The notes: generated by a model not told the origin, from the letters alone. A stretch of DNA of 64,000 nucleotides from Streptomyces sp. SKN60 (GCF_026236535.1 NZ_JAHTMW010000027.1:32674-96673), one strand, 5' to 3'; positions 34,499 to 42,476 are shown, counted from the stretch's first letter. Program-made: numbers and translations.

Positions 34499-34893
34499 CC
34501 GCCCCCCTCACCCGTGACGCCCTCGTGCTCCTTCGCCAGATGCCGGCGGAGGAGCACGTTGGCGTCCGCCTCCGCACTCCCGTCGTACGCGACCCGCGCC
34601 GCGCGGCGACGGCCCGCCAGACCGTCACACTCCGCACACCCCGCTACGGGGACGGGCGCGGGCGGCAACGCCACGTCCAGGAACGCCACCGCCGCCGCCC
34701 GCGCCCGCTCGTTCACCGCCCGCACCCCGGCGCTCAGCCGCTCGTCCTGCGTCGCGAGCCGGATGTGGGCGGGGTCGGCCTGCCATTCGCGCCCGCCACC
34801 GAGGGGCCGGAGCATCACGTGAGGCCCGGCGTGACCCCGGAACTCCCCTACCACGCCAGCGACTTCGTCGTACACAAAAGCGCCGCATTCCAT
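34474..34893 (-). CDS. Conserved Streptomyces hypothetical protein next to WhiJ-like regulator
   Basis: A 139-residue protein starting at ATG 34893. It begins VYDEVAGVVGEFRGHAGPHV and continues MLRPLGGGREWQADPAHIRL, a pattern I recognise from small Streptomyces proteins that sit next to XRE/DUF397 genes. It contains CAEC and a C-terminal helical part. Divergent from the WhiJ-like regulator with a ~140-bp shared region. Function unknown. Confidence 0.7.
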   Translation of the reverse strand: MECGAFVYDEVAGVVGEFRGHAGPHVMLRPLGGGREWQADPAHIRLATQDERLSAGVRAVNERARAAAVAFLDVALPPAPVPVAGCAECDGLAGRRRAARVAYDGSAEADANVLLRRHLAKEHEGVTGEGGGQANWPTW

Positions 34894-35035
34894 GACAACA
34901 GCTCCAGGTGTTGGACTACCCTCCGTAATGGGGCATGTCGAGGATGAACCCGGGGCAGGTTGGGGAGGCCGGTTTCGCGGCCGTTGTTCCCCGTCGTCGT
35001 TCCGGTACTTCCACACCTTCCGGGAAGGAGTGCTG

Positions 35036-35878
35036 ATGCCGCCGAGACGAGTGGTCACCGGCCGCAGCCAGGAGCCGCGCAAGCGTTTCACGGAGGAGCT
35101 GCGCAAGCTGCGGCTGGAACGCAAGCTGAGCTTCCGGGCGTTGGGGTCGGCGCTGGGCTGGGACGCGACGCTGTTCTCGAAGATGGAGAAGGGCGAGACG
35201 ATCGGTGGGCCTGAGGTCGCCCAGGCATTGGACACGTATTACGGAACGTCGGACCTGTTACTGGTGTTGTGGGAGCTGGCGGCGGGCGACCAGTCGCAGT
35301 TCCGCGAGAAGTACCGCCAGTACATGGCTCTGGAGGCGGAGGCGGTGAGCCTCTGGCAGCACGCCACCTGCGTGCTGCCGGGCCTGCTCCAGACGGAGGC
35401 CTACGCGCGCACGCTGATGGAGACGGGCCTCCACAAGGGCGAAGAACTGGACCGCCAGGTCGAAGCACGCGTCGGGCGACACGAGCTGCTGACCGGGCCC
35501 AACCCGCTCAACTTCCGCACGATCCTGTCGGAGACCGTGCTCCGCACACCGCTTCCGGACCGGACTCAGTGGCAGGAGCAGTTGGAGCACCTCCTCGCGA
35601 TGGACGATCGCCGAAACGTCACCATCCACGTAGTTCCACACTCCGCTGGGCTATACGCGCTGCACAGCGCCCAGACGACGTTCCTGAGGCTCGCGGACAG
35701 CCGCGTGGTGGCCTGGGTCGAGACCAGTTACTCGGGAAGCCTGGTCGAACAATCAGCCGACGTGGACCTCCTGCAGCTCCGTTACGATCGGGTTCGCGAT
35801 CTGGCCCTCTCCCCGGCGGATTCACGGAAGTTCATCATGCGTACGTTGGAGGAAGCACAGTGCGAGCCGTCGATCTGA
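35036..35878 (+). CDS. WhiJ/Scr1-type XRE helix-turn-helix regulator with TTA codon
   Basis: A 280-residue regulator. The N-terminal ~70 residues are an XRE HTH (LRLERKLSFRALGSALGWDA then TLFSKMEKGETIGG), and the remainder is the DUF5753-type effector domain (YMALEAEAVSLWQHATCVLP; VTIHVVPHSAGLY). ATG 35036 follows GGAAGGAG by 5 bases. Codon 75 (35258-35260) is TTA, so translation should depend on bldA. It overlaps the DUF397 gene by 19 bases and forms a WhiJ-type regulatory set with it. Confidence 0.9.
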   Translation: MPPRRVVTGRSQEPRKRFTEELRKLRLERKLSFRALGSALGWDATLFSKMEKGETIGGPEVAQALDTYYGTSDLLLVLWELAAGDQSQFREKYRQYMALEAEAVSLWQHATCVLPGLLQTEAYARTLMETGLHKGEELDRQVEARVGRHELLTGPNPLNFRTILSETVLRTPLPDRTQWQEQLEHLLAMDDRRNVTIHVVPHSAGLYALHSAQTTFLRLADSRVVAWVETSYSGSLVEQSADVDLLQLRYDRVRDLALSPADSRKFIMRTLEEAQCEPSI

Positions 35879-36057
35879 GCACGGTCACCTGGCGCAAGAG
35901 CTCGTACAGCAACGCAGAAGGCGGCGAGTGCCTGGAGGTCGCGGACGACCTCCCCCTCGTCCCGGTCCGGGACAGCAAGAACCCCACCGGCCCCGTCCTC
36001 CTCTTCCCGGCCGCCGCCTGGTCCGCTTTCATGGACGGGATCAAGTCGGCCACGTAG
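35860..36057 (+). CDS. DUF397 small protein (WhiJ/BldB-associated type)
   Basis: A 65-residue protein with the DUF397 pattern VTWRKSSYSNAEGGECLEVA and VPVRDSKNPTGPVLLFPAAAW. GTG 35860 has GGAGG 7 bases upstream and lies inside the end of the WhiJ-like gene (19-nt overlap). In Streptomyces, DUF397 proteins bind and modulate their partner XRE regulators, and several such pairs affect development and antibiotic production. Confidence 0.92.
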   Translation: MRAVDLSTVTWRKSSYSNAEGGECLEVADDLPLVPVRDSKNPTGPVLLFPAAAWSAFMDGIKSAT

Positions 36058-36073
36058 TCCGGGGGGATCGGCG

Positions 36074-36721
36074 ATGCAGGCATCGGAGTTAGCCACCGCG
36101 GCAGTCCGGGTGGCGACCGGAGGGGCTCCGGTCGCGGCGGCGCAGAAGAAGGCGGTGCAGGAACTGGTCTGGGGCCGCCTCGGGGGAAGCACTCTGGGCG
36201 CCTCGGCGTTGGCGCGGCTGCATGAGCAGCCCGGCGAGGGGTCGGCGGGCATCGTGGCCTCCGTACTCGCCGACGAATTGCGGGCGGACCCGGAGTTCGC
36301 CGAGCGCGTGGCCAGGGCCCTTCAGGCGCCGCAGAGCAGCAGCCCGCTGCCGCCTGAGCCGGCCGCCCGTCGGCGCGCCGCTTCGGCTCCCGCGCCGCCG
36401 TCGTACCCTCCCCGGCCCGCCGCCGCTCCCGTCCAGGTGCCGCGTGCGGCGGACGTGCGGAACATTCTGCTGCTCGGGTTTCCGCAGGCGATGCTGGCCT
36501 ACACCGTCGCGTACATCGCGAAGGAGAACGGTGCGGGGGCAGCCGTTGAGATCCTCATCCTGCTGGTGTCGACCGGCCTGACGGGATACGGGGTGTGGCT
36601 GGGCGTCCGGCTGTTCCTGCGGCGCGTACGCAGCGGCGCGCTCATCTGCGCGGTGGTGTTCAACGTTCTGGTGCTGATCAGGTTGCTCGACTGGCTCGTG
36701 GGAAGCGCACTGTCCGCCTGA
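36074..36721 (+). CDS. Membrane protein with N-terminal helical domain, TTA at codon 6
   Basis: A 215-residue protein 16 bases after the DUF397 gene. Residues 1-85 form a helical cytoplasmic domain (KKAVQELVWGRLGGSTLGAS), 86-125 a Pro/Ala linker, and 126-215 three hydrophobic segments. Codon 6 (36089-36091) is TTA. No family is recognised with confidence; the N-terminal domain resembles the small helical region seen in many Streptomyces hypothetical proteins. Its place and TTA codon suggest it is the output of the WhiJ-type set. Confidence 0.75.
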   Translation: MQASELATAAVRVATGGAPVAAAQKKAVQELVWGRLGGSTLGASALARLHEQPGEGSAGIVASVLADELRADPEFAERVARALQAPQSSSPLPPEPAARRRAASAPAPPSYPPRPAAAPVQVPRAADVRNILLLGFPQAMLAYTVAYIAKENGAGAAVEILILLVSTGLTGYGVWLGVRLFLRRVRSGALICAVVFNVLVLIRLLDWLVGSALSA

Positions 36722-36733
36722 ATGTGCCCCCCC

Positions 36734-37270
36734 TTACGACGTGAGGGCCTTCTCCATCAGGGTGAAGGACTTGGGCGGGCCGCCCGGTTGCGGCTTGCCC
36801 TCCACGAGGCCGACGGGGCGGTAACCGGCGTCCCGGTAGTAGGCGTTCAGGGGCGCGTTGTCGGCGAGGCAGTCCAGGCGGGCGTGGGTGCGGCCGGTCG
36901 CCGCGACGCGGGCTTCGGCGGCGGTCAGGAGGCGGCGGCCGGTGCCGGGAGCGGCGGTGGTGCGGTCGATCATGAGGCGGTGGATGTAGCCGGCCATGGG
37001 CGGCTGGGCGCCCCATGCGGCCTCGTCGTCCCACCACAGCTCCCAGGCCCCGACGACCGCGCCCCCGTCCGCCGACTCCGACTCCGACTCCGCGAGCCAG
37101 ACCTCGCCGTCCCCGGCGATGACACGGCGGAAGTGGTCCTCGTCGAGCTCTCCGGGCTGCCACTGGCGGGTCACGCCGCGCGCGAGCATCCAGCGGGCGG
37201 CGGCGTCGCGGAGGCGTACGAGGGTGGGGAGGTCGGACTCGGCGGCGAGGCGGATACGAAGATCGTTCAC
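36734..37270 (-). CDS. GNAT-family N-acetyltransferase
   Basis: A 178-residue acetyltransferase starting at GTG 37270. The GNAT core is visible: IRLAAESDLPTLVRLRD at the N-terminus, GYIHRLMIDRTTAAPGTGRR as the acetyl-CoA loop region (motif A) and RLDCLADNAPLNAYYRDAGY as motif B. Substrate unknown. The gene ends 13 bases from the convergent TTA-containing membrane protein. Confidence 0.88.
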   Translation of the reverse strand: MNDLRIRLAAESDLPTLVRLRDAAARWMLARGVTRQWQPGELDEDHFRRVIAGDGEVWLAESESESADGGAVVGAWELWWDDEAAWGAQPPMAGYIHRLMIDRTTAAPGTGRRLLTAAEARVAATGRTHARLDCLADNAPLNAYYRDAGYRPVGLVEGKPQPGGPPKSFTLMEKALTS

Positions 37271-37299
37271 GCGCGGATGCTCGCACACCCCGCCTCGGG

Positions 37300-37764
37300 T
37301 CAGCCCGCCGGCCTGGTCAGGGTGCAGTGCGGGAGGTCGTGGTCCGGATCGCCGACGCGGGTCCAGAGCTTCAGGACCTTGCCGTACTTCAAGGCGGCGT
37401 AGGGGTCGGGCTCCCGCTCGACCTCTTCGGGGTGATAGGCGTTGACGGGGTGATCGGCGTCGAAGGACAGAGCGAGGATGCTCTGTTTCGTGTTGGAACC
37501 CTGCTTCCAGGTGCCTGTTCCGGACCAGGTCAAGCCCTCCTCCCAGCTGACGGCGACGCAGATCTTGTCGGCGACGAACGTGCCGTCCGGCTTCAGCGTG
37601 AGGGTGCCGTCGTCGGCGTCGGTCCACGTGGTGGCGAGTTCGGCGGGCTTCAGGATGATGGGGTCGCCCTCGGGCGGCGGAAGCTCGTAGAGCCTGCCGC
37701 AGGCCGTCAGGGCGAGGGCCACGGCGGGCAGGATCAGGGCTGTTGTTCGACGGTAGCGCGACAC
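37300..37764 (-). CDS. Small lipoprotein
   Basis: A 154-residue protein with an N-terminal signal and lipobox LALTAC at about residues 17-22. The body is beta-rich (LTLKPDGTFVADKICVAVSW, then TWSGTGTWKQG), a lipocalin-like META/DUF-type pattern. Many Streptomyces lipoproteins share this. Start GTG 37764. Possibly cotranscribed with the downstream GNAT (29 bases apart). Function unknown. Confidence 0.78.
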   Translation of the reverse strand: MSRYRRTTALILPAVALALTACGRLYELPPPEGDPIILKPAELATTWTDADDGTLTLKPDGTFVADKICVAVSWEEGLTWSGTGTWKQGSNTKQSILALSFDADHPVNAYHPEEVEREPDPYAALKYGKVLKLWTRVGDPDHDLPHCTLTRPAG

Positions 37765-37883
37765 GCTTCACCTCTGGGCTCAAGAACGCATGCCGTACCC
37801 TGACACGAAACTTGAACACGTTCAAGTCCTCATCTTGGCCGCCCTTGGCCGGCCTGGCCGCCCCGGGCCGCCCGCCCCGCGGA

Positions 37884-38501
37884 TCAGGCCCGCAGCCAGG
37901 GGCCGAACTGCTCGGCGACCAGCGTCGCCACACCCGCCGCGTCCCGCGTCCCGTCGACCTCGATCACGCGGATGCCCAGGCGCCGGGCGCCGCGCACCAC
38001 GTCCTCGGCGACGAGGCGGTCGCGGGCGATCCGGTTGGCCTGGGCGCGCGCCGGGTCACCGACCGGCACGCCCAGGGCGCCCGCGCGGCGGAGGGTACGG
38101 ATCTGGTGCTGCCGGAAGTCCTCGGTGGGTACGAGGACGACCATCCGCCGGACCGAGTCGATCAACGGCGCGACCAGCTCGGGCCGCAGGCCCCACCCCT
38201 CGGCGATCGCCGAACGGCCGGTCGACAGGGCACGCAGGTCGTCCAGGGCCCACTCGAACCGCACCGGAAAACCGGCCAGCGTCTCGGCCGCCATCTCCTC
38301 CGGACTCCGCCCCGTCCAGACCTGCTCGGGCTCCGGGTCCGCCACCGGCTCCCCCAGCGCCACCCGCCGCGCGATCCGGCGGTCCTGATGGCCCCGGGCA
38401 TCGTGGTAGTCGTAGTGATACACCGTCACGCCGAAGTCCCGCGCCAGCAGTTCGGACACGGTCGTCTTGCCGGCCCACTGCGCACCGCCGATCCACAGCA
38501 T
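37884..38501 (-). CDS. P-loop ATPase/kinase-like protein
   Basis: A 205-residue protein with a Walker A GGAQWAGKTTVSELLA directly after the start, a DYHD segment after strand 2, and YHYDYHDARGHQDRRIAR in the substrate-loop region, as in small-molecule kinases. ATG 38501 is the first ATG, but it has no Shine-Dalgarno. AAGGAGG on the minus strand (38545-38551) is 4 bases from an in-frame CTG at 38538-38540, which would add 13 residues (LTELWDPHGSLRR). Substrate unknown. Confidence 0.78.
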   Translation of the reverse strand: MLWIGGAQWAGKTTVSELLARDFGVTVYHYDYHDARGHQDRRIARRVALGEPVADPEPEQVWTGRSPEEMAAETLAGFPVRFEWALDDLRALSTGRSAIAEGWGLRPELVAPLIDSVRRMVVLVPTEDFRQHQIRTLRRAGALGVPVGDPARAQANRIARDRLVAEDVVRGARRLGIRVIEVDGTRDAAGVATLVAEQFGPWLRA

Positions 38502-38741
38502 CCGGCGCAGGCTGCCGTGCGGATCCCAGAGCTCTGTCAGGGCGCCTCCTTCAGGCGGATGAGGGTGAAGACCTAAGCCGTGCCGGTGAGCACCGCCACG
38601 AGCACGGCGCGCAGCGCACGCACTGTCAGCCAAAATTTTCTACCCTGCCGAAGCCGAACTCGCCTAGAGCGCCTGGCAGTAGGCGTGCTGGGCGGTCTTA
38701 ATCGAGTGTGAGACTCCCGGTCCGGGTGATACAAGGTCCGC

Positions 38742-39506
38742 GTGACTGAGCATCCCTCCTTCCCCACCCTGCTGCGGATGATCGACGAGCGGTCCGCCGC
38801 GTTCCGCGCCGCCGTCGCCGCGGCCCCCAGCCTCGACGCCGACGTCCCGTCCTGCCCGGGCTGGACGCTGTACGACCTGGCGAACCACCTCAGCGAGGGG
38901 GACCGCTTCTGGGCCCACATCGTGCTGAACACCGCGCCGGGCGACGAGCGGCCGAGCAAGGACGGGCTGGCGGCGCCCAGGGAGCGCGAGGCCCTCATCA
39001 CCTGGCTGGCCGACTCGACGGAGCAGCTGCTCACCGCTCTGCGCGAGGCCGGCCCGGACCGGGGCTGCTGGGCCTGGTGGGAGCCGCTGGCCTCGCCGCA
39101 CACGGTGGCCGCCGTGGCCCGCCGCCGCGTCCCGGAGTCGCTGATCCACACCTACGACGCCCAGCTGGCCTCCGGTGCCCCGCAGGAGCTGCCGACGACC
39201 GAGGCGGTCGACGCCATCGAGGAGTTCCTCGCCACCGTCTGCACCGTCACCGTCCCGTGGCCGGGCGAGCCCGCCACCATGGACTACCACGCAGCGGAGG
39301 CCGGCTCCTGGCGCCAGACGGTGGACGCCGCCGGTTCCCGCTTCACCCGCCTCACTGCGGCGGAGGCCGCCGAGAGCAAACCCACCGCCGCCCTCTACGG
39401 CACGGCGAGCGAGATGGCCCTGCTCATGTACATGCGCATCCCGGCCGGCTCGCTGCGGATGGAGGGCGACGTCGACCTGCTCCAGCAGCTGCAGGACTGG
39501 GGCTGA
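38742..39506 (+). CDS. Maleylpyruvate isomerase-family mycothiol-dependent enzyme
   Basis: A 254-residue protein with the DinB/MDMPI fold: CPGWTLYDLANHLSEGDRFW near residue 38, containing the metal-binding His, and IHTYDAQLASG near residue 140 with a second ligand, as in mycothiol-dependent isomerases. The C-terminal ~70 residues form the usual extra domain (ALYGTASEMALLMYMR). Mycothiol is the main thiol of actinobacteria. The specific reaction is not predictable. Start GTG 38742 without a clear Shine-Dalgarno. Confidence 0.85.
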   Translation: MTEHPSFPTLLRMIDERSAAFRAAVAAAPSLDADVPSCPGWTLYDLANHLSEGDRFWAHIVLNTAPGDERPSKDGLAAPREREALITWLADSTEQLLTALREAGPDRGCWAWWEPLASPHTVAAVARRRVPESLIHTYDAQLASGAPQELPTTEAVDAIEEFLATVCTVTVPWPGEPATMDYHAAEAGSWRQTVDAAGSRFTRLTAAEAAESKPTAALYGTASEMALLMYMRIPAGSLRMEGDVDLLQQLQDWG

Positions 39507-39553
39507 GAGAACGGGGCAAGCAGCAGGGCAGCGAGGGTGAGCACGAATAGGGG

Positions 39554-39581
39554 CCGGGCGCCCCGGGAGTGGGGCGCCCGG
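39554..39581. terminator. Bidirectional terminator
   Basis: CCGGGCGCCCC (39554-39564) pairs perfectly with GGGGCGCCCGG (39571-39581) with a 6-nt loop, between the MDMPI gene and the convergent Erm-like gene. Confidence 0.75.
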
Positions 39582-39591
39582 TCGTGGGGTG

Positions 39592-40194
39592 TCAGGGGCG
39601 GGTGAGGTGGAGGATCGTGCAGGACGTCGGGGTGGCGGGGCGGAAGGCGTCGGCGGGGACGGGGGGCGTGAGGGTTCCGGTGAAGCCTGATGCCTGGTCG
39701 GCTGCGGCGTCGGCGTACTCCTGGGTGACGAGGAGGGTCGCCGAGGTCAGGGCCGGGGCGCGCAGGCACCAGTCGAGGATCGCGGGGGCCGTGGTGGGGG
39801 CCACGGCGACCACGGCGAAGGGCTCGCGCGGGGTCCTCGCCTTCGTGAAGTCGGCGCGGAGCACGCGGATGCCGGGCTCGTCGCGGGTGCGCGCCGAAAG
39901 CCTTCCGGCGGCGGCCGGGTCGGGCTCGTAGGCGGTGACCCGGGCGCCGTGGGCGGCCAGGGCTCGGAGGAGCGCGGCGTCGCCGGCGGCGGGCACGAGG
40001 ACGTGGCCGTGGGCCGCCGGTGCGGCGGTCGCCACGAGCCGGCCGATCGTGGCCGGGTCGACGAGCACGTACGGGGACACGGCCTGGTGGGCGCGGTCGC
40101 GCGGGCTGCGCTGGGCGCCCGGGACGGCCCTGCCCCGGGTGTTGTGCGAGAAGTTCCCGTAACCGTGCTTGCGGGAGTTGAAGTTGTTCGCCAT
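39592..40194 (-). CDS. Erm-like (23S rRNA adenine-N6 methyltransferase family) protein, degenerate and lacking the C-terminal domain
   Basis: A 200-residue protein. The basic N-terminus (RSPRDRAHQAVSPYVLVD, residues 29-46) aligns with the Erm start R-PRDRARR-LSQNFLVD, and the frame of the Rossmann fold follows: ARVTAYEPDP, REPFAVVAVAP, DWCLRAPALTSATLLVTQEY and a final FRPATPTSCTILHLTR strand. Key sites differ: SAM motif I (EVGAGDG in Erm) reads VPAAGDA (67-73), motif IV (N-x-PY) reads APTTA (132-136), and QNF reads PYV. The helical C-terminal domain is missing, as in Erm(37). Catalysis is doubtful. Preceded by an Erm-type leader peptide. Confidence 0.78.
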   Translation of the reverse strand: MANNFNSRKHGYGNFSHNTRGRAVPGAQRSPRDRAHQAVSPYVLVDPATIGRLVATAAPAAHGHVLVPAAGDAALLRALAAHGARVTAYEPDPAAAGRLSARTRDEPGIRVLRADFTKARTPREPFAVVAVAPTTAPAILDWCLRAPALTSATLLVTQEYADAAADQASGFTGTLTPPVPADAFRPATPTSCTILHLTRP

Positions 40195-40292
40195 TGCGGC
40201 TGCCCTTTCGGGGTCTTCGAGAGGAATGAGGATCGCAATCTCGAAGGGCCCTGGGCACGCCCGCGGACGTGTGAAGGGTGTGCGTCCGTCCG
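40195..40292 (-). promoter_or_regulatory. Translational attenuator between leader peptide and Erm-like gene
   Basis: Two stems are visible: GCGGACG/CGTCCGC (40263-40269 with 40287-40293, overlapping the leader stop) and CTTCGAGA/TCTCGAAG (40215-40222 with 40239-40246). The ribosome-binding region GAAAGGGC lies near 40203-40210, and GCCCTT (minus strand, next to the second stem) can pair with it. This layout matches erm leaders in which a stalled ribosome frees the hidden Shine-Dalgarno. Confidence 0.65.
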
Positions 40293-40376
40293 CTAGCGGG
40301 CCTGGGGCCGGTCGCTGCGCAGGCGGATGAAGACGGCGCCGAAGCCGCCGATGGCGGCGGTGCTGAAGGCTGACAT
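40293..40376 (-). CDS. Erm-type leader peptide with RLR stalling motif
   Basis: A 27-codon open reading frame from ATG 40376 to TAG 40293-40295. Its second half reads FIRLRSDR. The R-L-R motif is the macrolide/ketolide-dependent ribosome arrest sequence of ErmDL-type leaders, and the ErmX leader has a near-identical stretch (FLRLRTNR, recalled). A -10 element 7 bases upstream implies a leaderless mRNA. It controls the Erm-like gene 98 bases downstream. The frame is short, but motif, position and structured spacer support it. Confidence 0.78.
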   Translation of the reverse strand: MSAFSTAAIGGFGAVFIRLRSDRPQAR

Positions 40377-40383
40377 GTAGCCC

Positions 40384-40413
40384 AACCTAAGAAGGGGCCA
40401 CCGCCCCCCGCAA
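40384..40413 (-). promoter_or_regulatory. Promoter of the leader peptide
   Basis: On the minus strand, TTGCGG (40408-40413) and TAGGTT (40384-40389) are 18 bp apart. The -10 ends 7 bases before ATG 40376, so the transcript should start at the leader's first codon. Confidence 0.65.
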
Positions 40414-40432
40414 CCCCTTTACCCGGCGCATG

Positions 40433-40468
40433 CGTAAGGGGCCGGTCCCCTGGGGACGGCCCCTTACG
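40433..40468 (-). terminator. Terminator after the LppU-like gene
   Basis: CGTAAGGGGCCG-G-TCCCC (left arm from 40433) pairs with GGGGACGGCCCCTTACG (to 40468) with one bulged base; the arms are about 17 bp. It separates the LppU-like gene from the leader-peptide promoter. Confidence 0.75.
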
Positions 40469-40490
40469 TGAGTGGCGTGACGGACGGGCG

Positions 40491-40886
40491 TCAGGCCTTC
40501 TTGACCGGGTCGAGGCAGAGCACGAACTTGTCCGAGTTCAGCTGCTGCGCGAGCGCGACCTCGCCGACCTCGCACTTGTTCACGTCGAAGGTGTTGTCCA
40601 CCACCTGGAGGACCTTGTAGAGGTCGGCCTTGCCCGAGGCGCAGTCCTGGGTGTCGACCTTCGGGTCGTTCTCCGGGCCGGTCACGGTCACGCAGTCGTT
40701 GACCTCGGCGTGGACCGGGGCGTCACCGGTCAGGTGCGGGAGGCCGACCTTGACGGCGACGGCGACGATCACGAGGACGACGAAGCCACCGATCTTCTTC
40801 AGCAGGCCGCCCTTCTTCTGCTCGGGCTGGGGCACCGGGGCACCCTGGGCAGCGGCGAACGGGTCGGACGGCTGAGGCGTGGTCAT
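40491..40886 (-). CDS. LppU/SCO3897-family membrane protein
   Basis: A 131-residue protein. Residues 1-30 are a Pro/Gln-rich cytoplasmic tail, about 31-50 a membrane helix (KIGGFVVLVIVAVAVKVGL), and the rest is extracytoplasmic with two cysteine pairs (NDCVTV, DTQDCASG, NKCEVG, VLCLDP). This fits the LppU family of Streptomyces. ATG 40886 has AAGGA about 8 bases upstream, better than the in-frame ATG 40919. Function unknown. Confidence 0.78.
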   Translation of the reverse strand: MTTPQPSDPFAAAQGAPVPQPEQKKGGLLKKIGGFVVLVIVAVAVKVGLPHLTGDAPVHAEVNDCVTVTGPENDPKVDTQDCASGKADLYKVLQVVDNTFDVNKCEVGEVALAQQLNSDKFVLCLDPVKKA

Positions 40887-41134
40887 CTCGGATCCTTGAC
40901 GGGGGAACGGCGTGGACATGATCGAACGGGCACGTTACACAGTGCAAAATAGGTAAATCGGACGGTTCTGCCTCGTTTCCCAATCCGGTACGGACTCGTG
41001 ACTCTGCCGACCCGTCAGGAAACCGCCGAAAAGCCCCCGGCCAGGGCCGAACGGCCCTCCCCGCCGACCCCCTCCCCCGTGATCGGATCACGACGGAGAA
41101 CTGTCCACCGGAACGCATTCAGGAGGCTCTGACC

Positions 41135-42451
41135 GTGGGGACGAGCGGGCATCAGGACGACTACCACGCCCTGGTCGCACGGCACGAGGCGATGCGGCTG
41201 CGCAACCGGCTGCTCTCGCCCGCGGGCGGCACGAGAGCGACGACGCCGGGGTCGGCGCCGGGGCCGGGGGCGGTCCCGGGGGCGTACGACGACGACGCCG
41301 GCGCCGCCGACCAGGCGCTCATCCTGCGGCACCTGGCGGCCGTCACCCCCTTCGGGGAGCTGATCGACCGGCTCTACGAGTCGATGTTCGGCCGCCACCC
41401 GTATCTGAGGCGCCTCTTCCCCGACTCCATGGAGTTCCAGCGCTCGCACCTGGAGCGGGCCTTCTGGCACATGATCGACCACCTCGACCGGCCCGCCGAA
41501 CTGGCCGCCGACTTCGCCCGCCTGGGGCGCGAGCACCGCCGGCTCGGCGTGCTGCCGGTGCACTACGAGGTGTTCGAGTCGTCCCTCGTCGAGGGGCTGC
41601 GGCTGTGCGCGGGCGGCGCGTGGAGCGGGGCGGCCGAGGCGGCGTGGGTGCGGATGCACCGGCATGTCTCCGCCGCCATGGTGGCGGGCGCGAACGAGGC
41701 CCTGGGCGAGCCCGTGGCCTGGAACGCCACCGTCACCGCGCACGAGCGCGTCGACCCCGACCTGGCGCTGCTGCGGGTACGGCCGGCCGAGCCGTATCCG
41801 TACCGCGCCGGGCAGCACGCGCGCGTGGAGACGCCACTGCTGCCGCACACCTGGCGGCCGTACACCCCGGCCGGTGTGCCCGGCGACGAGCTGGAGTTCC
41901 ATGTACGGCGCACGGCGCCCGGCGGGGTCAGCGACGCGCTCGTCGAGCACACCGGGGTCGGGGACGTGCTGCGGCTCGGCCCGCCGCAGGGCACCGCCAC
42001 GCTCGACGAGGAGCTGACCGACGACGTCCTGATCGTCGCGGGCGGCACCGGCTGGGCGCACGCCAAGGCGCTCCTCGACGAGCTGTCCCGGCGCCGCCCG
42101 GCCGGTCTGACGGCCCGTCTCTTCCTCGGTGCCCGGAACGCCGGCGCGTTCTACGACGAGGCCGCCCTGGAGCGCCTGGAGGCCCGCTGCCCGTGGCTCG
42201 GCGTCACCCGTGTGGTCGACGGCGGTCCGAGCGGCCCCGACGGCCGTGGCGCCCTCCTGGACGCCGTTCTCGGCTCCCGTACGTCCCCCACGGACTGGTC
42301 CCGGTCCCGGCAGCTCGTCTACGTCAGCGGGCCCACCGGCCTCGTCGCCGCCACGGCCTGGCACCTCACCGAGGCGGGCCTGCCGCCGGAGCGCCTGCGC
42401 CACGACCCGATGCCGGTGTCCTCCCCCGCCGTACCCGCGCTCCAGTCCTAG
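41135..42451 (+). CDS. Second flavohemoprotein-like protein with N-terminal extension
   Basis: A 438-residue protein. The first ~65 residues are an extra region with a Gly/Pro/Ala linker. The globin domain (about 65-185) has proximal-type His in GREHRRLGVLPVHYE and Tyr in LIDRLYESMF. FAD binding is through TWRPYTPAG (R-x-Y-T rather than R-x-Y-S). The NAD(P)H loop reads AGGTGWAHAKAL, where the usual Pro is absent. GTG 41135 has AGGAGG 8 bases upstream. Same architecture as the protein at 25494-26705, but more diverged. Confidence 0.87.
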   Translation: MGTSGHQDDYHALVARHEAMRLRNRLLSPAGGTRATTPGSAPGPGAVPGAYDDDAGAADQALILRHLAAVTPFGELIDRLYESMFGRHPYLRRLFPDSMEFQRSHLERAFWHMIDHLDRPAELAADFARLGREHRRLGVLPVHYEVFESSLVEGLRLCAGGAWSGAAEAAWVRMHRHVSAAMVAGANEALGEPVAWNATVTAHERVDPDLALLRVRPAEPYPYRAGQHARVETPLLPHTWRPYTPAGVPGDELEFHVRRTAPGGVSDALVEHTGVGDVLRLGPPQGTATLDEELTDDVLIVAGGTGWAHAKALLDELSRRRPAGLTARLFLGARNAGAFYDEAALERLEARCPWLGVTRVVDGGPSGPDGRGALLDAVLGSRTSPTDWSRSRQLVYVSGPTGLVAATAWHLTEAGLPPERLRHDPMPVSSPAVPALQS

Positions 42452-42476
42452 GGGCAGCCCTAGGGGCAGCCCGAGG

